Assembly (NCBI GenBank): GCA_018903015.1
Contig: JAHIPR010000276.1
Coordinates: forward strand, 1-6,432
DNA: 6,432 nt
Direction: 5' to 3'
Source: a bacterium
Lineage (GTDB): Bacteria; Atribacterota; JS1; SB-45; 34-128
The notes under the pieces are model-generated. The model saw nothing but the letters and a program-made list of their open reading frames with translations. It was not told the DNA's origin and searched no databases. Within the stretch, counting starts at the first letter, position 1, and each line of letters begins with the position of its first letter. The translations under genes were made by a program, and so were the position numbers. Shown one piece after another: positions 1 to 3,611 of the stretch.

Positions 1-603
1 AGAAATTGTAAAATTATCTTTGATTCTTTGGAAAGTTTTCTCACCGATTAATATTTTCCCTGGAGTTGCATTTGCTTGTAGACGAGAGGTTAAATTTACC
101 GTATCTCCTATAACGGTGAATTCTTTTCTTGAAGCCGAACCAATCTCACCGGATATGCACAATCCGGTATTAATTCCAATCCTTGCCTTTAAATTTTTTA
201 CTTTATTACCAATTTTTATCTTTCCATTTTCTTCTATGCATTTCATTATCTCTAAACTTGCTCTTGCTGCCCTCTCGGGGTCATCTTCATGGCTAAAAGG
301 TGCTCCAAAAATAGCCATTAATCCATCGCCTAAAAATTTATTGATACTGCCACCGTACTTATCTATTATGCCGACTATCGGTGCAAATATATTATTTATT
401 ATTTCCGTAGCTTTCTCCGGGTCAAGTTGATCAGCAAGCTTAGTAAATCCTCTTATATCGATAAATATTATATTAGCTTCACTTCGTTCACTCGGCAAGC
501 TTCCCTTCCCTTCTAATATTCTGGAAGTCACTGCTTTTGGAACATAAGGTCTAAATAATTCTAATATATTGTTTTGTTTTTTCTCTTTCATTTTTTCTTC
601 CAT
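1..603 (-). CDS. Class III adenylate cyclase catalytic domain protein (3' end outside window)
   Basis: The reading frame is open from an ATG at 603 to the left edge, giving 201 residues with no stop. It carries a complete class III nucleotide cyclase core that should convert ATP to cyclic AMP. Both metal-binding aspartates are visible, D49 in FIDIRGFT and D93 in KFLGDG. The adenine-selecting pair is K89 and D167 (in VIGDTVN), and the transition-state pair is N170 and R174 (NLTSR). This set indicates ATP rather than GTP. A short N-terminal stretch (LFRPYVPKAVTSRIL, about 15-30) is typical of soluble cyclases in which this domain is followed by an AAA-type NTPase and TPR repeats. Whether that tail exists here cannot be seen. 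There is no signal peptide or membrane segment in view. An in-frame TAA lies at 630-628. ATG 603 has a poor ribosome site, while ATG 591 (codon 5) has GGAAG five bases upstream and could be the true start. Confidence 0.92.
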   Translation of the reverse strand, partial: MEEKMKEKKQNNILELFRPYVPKAVTSRILEGKGSLPSERSEANIIFIDIRGFTKLADQLDPEKATEIINNIFAPIVGIIDKYGGSINKFLGDGLMAIFGAPFSHEDDPERAARASLEIMKCIEENGKIKIGNKVKNLKARIGINTGLCISGEIGSASRKEFTVIGDTVNLTSRLQANATPGKILIGEKTFQRIKDNFTIS

Positions 604-641
604 AGTATTTTTTGAAGTTTTTTTGTATTAGGAGGGCTATA

Positions 642-704
642 GGGGTCAAATCTTTATTCTTGACAAATAATTTAATTAACTGTCAAGAATAAAGATTTGA
701 CCCC
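642..704. repeat. Perfect 24-bp inverted repeat, REP/MITE-like
   Basis: The arms 642-665 and 681-704 are exact reverse complements (GGGGTCAAATC...TTCTTGACA) around a 15-base AT-rich loop. The element sits between the MazF stop at 718 and the cyclase start at 603, both on the minus strand. The stem would block or end read-through in either direction, but no clear T-run follows the minus-strand stem, so it is not a textbook terminator. Arms running GGGGTCAAAT to TTGACA resemble dispersed REP-type sequences moved by IS200-like (RAYT) transposases in many bacteria. That family link is from memory. No transposase is present here. Confidence 0.85.
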
Positions 705-717
705 ACATCTTACAGAC

Positions 718-1062
718 TTAGTTAATATCAAGATGAATCAAAAGTGCTTTCTCTACCCTTTCTAATTTTTCAGGAAGTAAAGCGCTTACAAAATTGATAA
801 GTCTTTTCTTGTCTATAGTTCGAATTTGATTGCATTTTACTTTAGAATCTTTAGGTAGATGAGTTTCTTCGCTGGGAAGAAAAACCTCAAATGGATAGAT
901 TTTTTCTGTTTTTGAGGTAATAGGAAGGATGGTTACCGTCTCAGCAAATAAATTATTTCTATTATTAGAGATTACCAAAGCCGGTCTCGTTTTTCCTATC
1001 TCATGTCCCACTACCGGCTCTAAGGATACAAACCAAATCTCACCTCTTTTAGGAAAATCCAT
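718..1062 (-). CDS. MazF/PemK-family endoribonuclease toxin (module 1)
   Basis: This 114-residue protein has the normal MazF length. MazF toxins cut single-stranded mRNA at short specific sequences and stop translation, and are held inactive by a co-expressed antitoxin. The family signatures are clear: RGEIWFVSLEPVVGHEIGKTRPALVISN at the N-terminus and QIRTIDKKRL near residues 78-87. R26 (in KTRPALV) and T49 (in LPITS) align with the catalytic Arg25 and Thr48 of Bacillus subtilis MazF/EndoA, so the enzyme looks active. The ATG at 1062 follows the antitoxin stop by one base (TAA-T-ATG). Its ribosome site GGAG at 1071-1068 lies inside the end of the antitoxin gene, so translation is probably coupled. 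It shares roughly 45% identity by eye with the second MazF at 2373-2723. Confidence 0.94.
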   Translation of the reverse strand: MDFPKRGEIWFVSLEPVVGHEIGKTRPALVISNNRNNLFAETVTILPITSKTEKIYPFEVFLPSEETHLPKDSKVKCNQIRTIDKKRLINFVSALLPEKLERVEKALLIHLDIN

Positions 1063-1063
1063 A

Positions 1064-1291
1064 TTATCTCCACCCCTCCAGAGTAATCTTTTCCCATTCC
1101 TGGTTAATTTCTTTATCTTCTTTTCTGGTTGCCTTATATCCTTCTATTAAAAGTTTATCCAATTTTTCTTTATTTATTCTCTCAAGCTTTTCTTTTACAG
1201 CTTCGGAAATGAAACCACTCTTGTTAGGGATATCTTTTATCTCTTGGGCAATTTCCTCTGGCAAGGTAATATTTAACCTTTTCAAGTACAT
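1064..1291 (-). CDS. Ribbon-helix-helix antitoxin, MazE/EndoAI-like (module 1)
   Basis: This is a protein of about 75 residues. It has a short beta strand (LNITLPEEIAQEI), then two helices (GFISEAVKEKLERI), the layout of a ribbon-helix-helix DNA-binding dimer. A charged C-terminal tail (GYKATRKEDKEINQEWEKITLEGW) would wrap the toxin. It should neutralise the adjacent MazF and repress its own promoter. The start is ambiguous. The codons read GTG (1294), ATG (1291), TAC, TTG (1285), with AGGAGG at 1299-1294. ATG 1291 is only two bases from that site. TTG 1285 is eight bases away and would give MKRLNITLPEE, a common beginning in this family, so TTG may be the true start. The gene is first in a two-gene operon and one base from the toxin. 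I identified it by fold pattern and neighbour rather than strong sequence identity. Confidence 0.87.
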   Translation of the reverse strand: MYLKRLNITLPEEIAQEIKDIPNKSGFISEAVKEKLERINKEKLDKLLIEGYKATRKEDKEINQEWEKITLEGWR

Positions 1292-1298
1292 CACCTCC

Positions 1299-1325
1299 TG
1301 TATTAATTATACACTAAATAATACA
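1299..1325. promoter_or_regulatory. Inverted repeat over promoter, likely antitoxin operator
   Basis: TGTATTA (1299-1305) and TAATACA (1319-1325) are exact reverse complements 13 bases apart. They cover the -10 box, most of the spacer and the expected transcription start. This is where autorepression by a ribbon-helix-helix antitoxin-toxin complex usually acts. The operator role is inferred. Confidence 0.5.
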
Positions 1326-1333
1326 CAAGTCAA
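1306..1333 (-). promoter_or_regulatory. Sigma-70-type promoter of MazEF module 1
   Basis: On the minus strand TTGACT (1333-1328) is separated by 16 bases from a perfect TATAAT (1311-1306). The predicted start of transcription, about 1299, falls on the AGGAGG ribosome site, so the transcript would have almost no leader. Positions follow from sequence only. Confidence 0.65.
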
Positions 1334-1359
1334 TTATTTGTAATTTTTTATAGAAAAGA

Positions 1360-1379
1360 TAAATTTCCTTCGGAATTTA
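1360..1379 (-). terminator. Weak hairpin at end of the truncated RelE-like toxin
   Basis: TAAATTTCC and GGAATTTA pair around a TTC loop with one bulged base. On the minus strand the stem overlaps the stop codon of the truncated toxin and is followed by ATCTTTTCT. It is a poor intrinsic terminator at best. Confidence 0.25.
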
Positions 1380-1556
1380 GCTTAATTTATTTTTAGTAAT
1401 TTTTTTTATTGTTTTATTTCGCAAAGAAGGATGCTGCGGATTCTTGGTAAGTATGTCTAAACACCAAAGGAATTTTTCTTTTATTGGTGCAGATAACTTT
1501 TTCTTGTTTTTAAGTTTCTTCGTTAAATTATCTGGAATATGTATTATCTTAATCAC
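1377..1556 (-). pseudogene. RelE/ParE-like toxin, N-terminal part only
   Basis: A 59-residue frame starts with GTG at 1556, overlapping the last eight bases of the AbrB antitoxin gene (GTGATTAA), the usual antitoxin-toxin coupling. It begins VIKIIHIPDNLTKKLKN and contains KEKFLWCLDILTKNPQHPSLRNK (about 27-48). The LxxNPxHPSLR pattern is typical of the first half of small RelE/ParE-superfamily toxins of about 85-90 residues that pair with AbrB-type antitoxins. After TIKK the sequence turns into a lysine-rich run and stops at 1379-1377. The expected second half (a WEFSI.NYR strand and its catalytic basic residues) is missing, so the protein should not be active. A fragment with exactly that second half lies at 3238-3381. 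The family assignment rests on motif memory. Confidence 0.65.
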
Positions 1557-1881
1557 TATCTACTACTTTCTTTAAATCTTTAACAGATGCATAAGAAGAA
1601 TATTTCCCCTCTTTAAACTCCTTCTCTGATTCTCTGATTTCCTTCTGGCATCTCTCACTAAAGAAATATGCCTGGTCTTTATCCACAATAACCCCTGGGG
1701 AAATAACTATCTTATTGTCTTCTACGCTAAATCTTACAATATCACCATCCTCAATATTTAGAATTTTCCTAATTTTACTAGGGATAATGTAGGGGCACGA
1801 TGCATCGTGCCCAAGGTAAACTCTACTTAGTAGATACTCACTTAGTAGGGTAAACAAAATAAAATAAAACAGGAAGGGCAC
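1549..1881 (-). pseudogene. AbrB-type antitoxin with N-terminus replaced by repeat sequence
   Basis: The frame can be read as 110 residues, but only residues 32-110 look like a real protein. IIPSKIRKILNIEDGDIVRF is the second half of a SpoVT/AbrB swapped-hairpin DNA-binding domain, normally preceded by a strand ending in GQI. The tail (DKDQAYFFSERCQKEI then EGKYSSYASVKDLKKV) matches the toxin-binding tail of AbrB antitoxins that pair with RelE-like toxins. Residues 24-31 (GHDASCPY) are encoded by the palindrome at 1793-1812. The preceding 23 residues (MPFLFYFILFTLL...) are translated repeat DNA, not a genuine membrane segment. The first half of the DNA-binding domain is lost, so autorepression should be gone, though the toxin-binding tail could persist. 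It overlaps the truncated toxin by eight bases. It may still be expressed from a chance start. Confidence 0.72.
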
Positions 1882-2005
1882 AATTCATTGTGCCCATAAA
1901 AACCATAAAAACAGTGGGTAAAAATATATGAGCTTAATTTATCAAGCCCATAGGGAATCAAGATTTCTAATATTATAACAAAAGCAGGAAAATAAATAAA
2001 GAAAA
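1792..2005 (+). repeat. Palindrome-headed dispersed repeat, copy A
   Basis: The element opens with a perfect 20-bp palindrome at 1793-1812 (GGGCACGATG/CATCGTGCCC). A 63-base spacer follows. A second palindrome at 1876-1895 has 9-bp arms GGGCACAAT/ATTGTGCCC and a TC loop. A tail of about 110 bases comes next, containing CATAAAAACAGTGG (1904-1917) and ATATATGAG. The order palindrome, palindrome, tail recurs at 3372-3530 in the same orientation, with roughly three quarters identity across the second palindrome and tail. The spacer also holds ACTTAGTAG twice (1825-1833, 1840-1848) and GGTAAAC twice (1815-1821, 1849-1855). The left edge abuts the AbrB remnant. I see no open frame of its own. It looks like a non-autonomous mobile element or remnant. 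Confidence 0.75.
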
Positions 2006-2093
2006 ATAAGGGCATTGCGACCTGATGTTTCGATCGCTAGATTATTAGGAAATACTACTGCTGTTTGATATTGATAACATTTCGATTTTTCCC
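2006..2093. other. Non-coding stretch between repeat copy A and MazEF module 2
   Basis: I see no supported gene here. A minus-strand frame (QTAVVFPNNLAIETSGRN...) runs from this stretch into copy A, but it has no ribosome site or recognisable family, and its far end lies in repeat sequence, so I do not call it. Confidence 0.4.
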
Positions 2094-2121
2094 TTGACAA
2101 TAAAAATAATAATGTTATTAT
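2094..2121 (+). promoter_or_regulatory. Sigma-70-type promoter of MazEF module 2 operon
   Basis: A perfect TTGACA (2094-2099) is followed after 16 bases by TATTAT (2116-2121). The predicted transcription start near 2128 leaves a leader of about 30 bases before the antitoxin ATG at 2159. The 16-base spacing matches module 1. Confidence 0.65.
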
Positions 2122-2128
2122 GTAATAA
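2106..2128. promoter_or_regulatory. Tandem alternating half-sites, likely antitoxin operator
   Basis: Three six-base half-sites alternate in orientation with two-base spacers: TAATAA (2107-2112), TG, TTATTA (2115-2120), TG, TAATAA (2123-2128). Each neighbouring pair is a perfect inverted repeat and the period is eight bases. The array covers the -10 box and the likely transcription start. Closely spaced repeated half-sites are what cooperative ribbon-helix-helix repressors bind, so autoregulation by the antitoxin is likely. Confidence 0.55.
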
Positions 2129-2158
2129 ATAGATGTCCTAATTAGACGGAGGTATATT

Positions 2159-2386
2159 ATGACTACTCAAGAAAAAGTAACTATTTCATTACCCAAAGAT
2201 TTAGTCAATACCCTAAGAGAAATAATTCCTAATAGAAAGAGAAGTAAATTTATTACTGATTTATTAAAAAAACAATTCCAAAAGCAAAAAGAACAAGCCC
2301 TAATAAAAGCTTATAAAGATGCTTACACTGAAATAAAAACAGAAAATCAAGAATTTGATGGAGTCACAGGTGATGGCATATCCTAA
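2159..2386 (+). CDS. Ribbon-helix-helix antitoxin, MazE/EndoAI-like (module 2)
   Basis: This 75-residue protein has a ribbon strand EKVTISLPKDLVNTL (5-19) and a helix-turn-helix stretch RKRSKFITDLLKKQF (26-40). It ends in a charged toxin-binding tail containing the LIKAYKDAYTEIK motif also seen in Bacillus-type MazE proteins. It should bind the following MazF and repress the operon through the half-site array just upstream. The start is well supported: GGAGG at 2148-2152 is six bases from the ATG. The final 14 bases overlap the toxin start at 2373. It is similar in layout but not closely similar in sequence to the module 1 antitoxin, so the two modules are probably not recent duplicates. Confidence 0.87.
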   Translation: MTTQEKVTISLPKDLVNTLREIIPNRKRSKFITDLLKKQFQKQKEQALIKAYKDAYTEIKTENQEFDGVTGDGIS

Positions 2387-2723
2387 AAAAGGAGAAATAT
2401 ATTTAGTCAATTTTGACCCTACTATTGGACACGAAGTAAAGAAGAAAAGACCCGCTGTAATTATATCTAACAATATTCACAATCAGTTTTCACCCTTAGT
2501 TACAGTTGCTCCCTTATCTTCTAATATAAATAAAGTATACCCCTTCGAAGTGTATATTCCAAAGGAATCAGCAGGTTTAAATGAAAATTCCAAAATAATG
2601 ATTATACAACTTAGAAGCATAGATAAGAAAAGGTTAATAAATAAAATAGGAAATATTGAAGACAAGGAAATTATAAACAAAATAAACAAAATGATTAGTG
2701 AACATTTTGGTTTATCTTCTTAA
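2373..2723 (+). CDS. MazF/PemK-family endoribonuclease toxin (module 2)
   Basis: From ATG 2373 the protein is 116 residues, normal for MazF, a sequence-specific mRNA-cutting toxin. Signatures include KKGEIYLVNFDPTIGHE, KKRPAVIISNN (catalytic arginine R26) and QLRSIDKKRL. The residue aligned with the catalytic threonine of B. subtilis MazF is serine (S49, in VAPLSSN), a conservative change that keeps the hydroxyl. In-frame starts at TTG 2355 and ATG 2358 also exist. I prefer 2373 because GGAG at 2360-2363 is nine bases upstream and the product begins MAYPKKGEIY as in relatives. It overlaps the antitoxin by 14 bases. Its last codons (ISEHFGLSS) overlap the HEPN fragment at 2698, so the 3' end lies at the junction where foreign sequence was joined. 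Confidence 0.94.
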   Translation: MAYPKKGEIYLVNFDPTIGHEVKKKRPAVIISNNIHNQFSPLVTVAPLSSNINKVYPFEVYIPKESAGLNENSKIMIIQLRSIDKKRLINKIGNIEDKEIINKINKMISEHFGLSS

Positions 2724-2919
2724 ATTAGGAAATATACAACTCCCTTCGGAATTATTTAATTTTATCGCTAAAATAAATAATGCCAGCATAGTTACCAGAT
2801 ACCCGAAAGACTTTTCAAAAATTATAGGAGCCTATCCTAAAAGCGTGGCAGAAGAATATCTTTCTAAAACTAAGGAGATTCATGAATGCTTAAAAAAGCA
2901 CAAGACATTAAAAAAATAA
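2698..2919 (+). pseudogene. HEPN-domain toxin, C-terminal half only
   Basis: A 73-residue frame (first possible start GTG 2698) reads NILVYLLKLGNIQLPSELFNFI, then NNASIVTRYPKDF, then AEEYLSKTKEIHECLKK. This matches the second half of the HEPN domain proteins encoded beside MNT nucleotidyltransferases, including the conserved TRYP motif and the final helix. Full proteins are about 120-135 residues, so the N-terminal helices are missing. No RX4-6H ribonuclease motif remains. The frame begins inside the 3' end of mazF, with no N-terminal half upstream in any frame I checked. The MazEF module or a deletion therefore appears to have replaced it. It overlaps the MNT gene by 34 bases, as expected for an intact HEPN-MNT pair. 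It is probably inactive, but could still bind the MNT partner. Confidence 0.65.
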
Positions 2920-3188
2920 TAGAAAGATTTAAACAAGAATTAAGAAAATTTAATATTAATTCTGATAAAATTATTCTCTATGGTTCATATGCAAAAGGTA
3001 ACCCTCGTGAAGATAGTGATATTGACTTAATAGTTATTTCTGATGATTTTAAAAATATGAACTTAAGAGAAAGATTGGAAATATTAGGTTTGGCTGCAGG
3101 ACAAGTTTTTGAACCCATAGAAGCCTTAGGATACACCCCAAAAGAAATTATACAAAAAAAAGAAACCTTTTTAGAAGCAATTTTATAA
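2886..3188 (+). CDS. MNT-type nucleotidyltransferase antitoxin of a HEPN-MNT pair
   Basis: This 100-residue protein is a minimal nucleotidyltransferase of the DNA polymerase beta fold. The motif is ILYGSYAKGNPREDSDIDLIVIS (30-52), with G33-S34 for substrate binding, metal-binding D45 and D47, and E79 as the probable third carboxylate. In characterised HEPN-MNT systems this enzyme silences the HEPN ribonuclease by adding AMP groups to a tyrosine near its active site. Here its HEPN partner is truncated, so the gene may be an orphan antitoxin. The length is normal and no residue is obviously missing. The ATG at 2886 has AAGGAG (2872-2877) eight bases upstream, inside the HEPN frame. It is the last gene of the plus-strand run. 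I see no clear terminator before the convergent RelE fragment. Confidence 0.9.
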   Translation: MLKKAQDIKKIIERFKQELRKFNINSDKIILYGSYAKGNPREDSDIDLIVISDDFKNMNLRERLEILGLAAGQVFEPIEALGYTPKEIIQKKETFLEAIL

Positions 3189-3237
3189 ATTAAAGAATAA
3201 TTGCTTAACAAATCTATTAATTAATTCATTTCATTCA

Positions 3238-3381
3238 CTATACATTTTTTTTAGAATTAGAAACATAAAAGGCATCTTCATGTTTTACTATAGTCAGAAT
3301 ATATGCTTCCTCTTTTTCTTTTCTATATATGCATCTATAATTTTTATTGATGCTAAATTCCCATGTATTAAGGGGTTCGAT
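3238..3381 (-). pseudogene. RelE/ParE-like toxin, C-terminal part only
   Basis: A 47-residue frame with no start codon runs from an in-frame TGA inside the palindrome at 3373-3392 to TAG at 3240-3238. It reads EPLNTWEFSINKNYRCIYRK, then EEAYILTIVKHEDAFYV. A WEFSI-x-NYR strand followed by a YIL.I..H strand is the second half of small RelE/ParE-superfamily toxins, containing the conserved basic residues. The N-terminal half is absent and the repeat palindrome begins at the point where similarity starts. The piece missing here is what the truncated toxin at 1377-1556 has, and vice versa. I am fairly sure it is a gene remnant, less sure of the exact family. Confidence 0.55.
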
Positions 3382-3530
3382 TCATCGAACCCGCAATAAT
3401 GGTCACAATTCATTGTGCCCCTACAAAATCATAAAAACAGTGGTCAATAATATATGAGTTTACTTTATCCATTTTATAGGAAACAAAGTTAATATTACAA
3501 TAAAAGCGGGGAAATAAGTAGAGAATGAAT
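3372..3530 (+). repeat. Palindrome-headed dispersed repeat, copy B
   Basis: This copy has the same order as copy A at 1792-2005. The first palindrome is at 3373-3392 (arms GGGTTCGAT/ATCGAACCC, TC loop), followed by an 8-base spacer. The second is at 3401-3420, where GGTCACAAT pairs with ATTGTGCCC with one mismatch. A tail of about 110 bases contains CATAAAAACAGTGG (3430-3443) and ATATATGAG. The first palindromes of the two copies differ in sequence but keep the symmetry, a sign that pairing rather than sequence is selected. The short spacer, against 63 bases in copy A, is the main length difference. No open frame is supported in it. Confidence 0.75.
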
Positions 3531-3591
3531 AAAAAAGGGGACAGGCGACTTTTACAATTTTTTCATGTAAAAAGCAGCTTGCCCCTTTTTT
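3531..3591 (-). terminator. Imperfect hairpin terminator of the PKD lipoprotein gene
   Basis: Arms 3531-3556 and 3566-3591 match at 20 of 26 positions around a nine-base loop. They begin and end in AAAAAAGGGG/CCCCTTTTTT. Read on the minus strand, the hairpin lies about 20 bases after the stop at 3612 and ends in a T-run, as an intrinsic terminator should. Its size and A/T-flanked ends also resemble a short mobile palindrome. Confidence 0.65.
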
Positions 3592-3611
3592 ATGCTATAT
3601 TTACTTTACAT

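Noticed and set aside
20..430. Plus-strand open frame of 136 codons
   Set aside because: It is antisense to the cyclase domain, whose motifs on the minus strand are unmistakable. It has no family likeness.
642..704. Plain intrinsic terminator of mazF module 1
   Set aside because: No T-run follows the minus-strand stem, and the perfect 24-bp arms fit a repeat element better, though a termination effect is possible.
929..1150. Plus-strand open frame across the MazEF module 1
   Set aside because: It is antisense to two recognisable genes.
1896..2093. Minus-strand frame reading QTAVVFPNNLAIETSGRN and onward through repeat copy A
   Set aside because: It has no start with a ribosome site, its far end lies in the dispersed repeat, and copy B does not keep the frame.
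2483..2689. Minus-strand open frame inside mazF module 2
   Set aside because: It is antisense to MazF motifs and has no independent evidence.
2978..3211. Minus-strand open frame across the MNT gene
   Set aside because: It is the shadow of the nucleotidyltransferase motif region.
1792..3530. CRISPR array
   Set aside because: The palindromes occur as only two pairs with different sequences and irregular spacing. There are no regular spacers and no cas gene.
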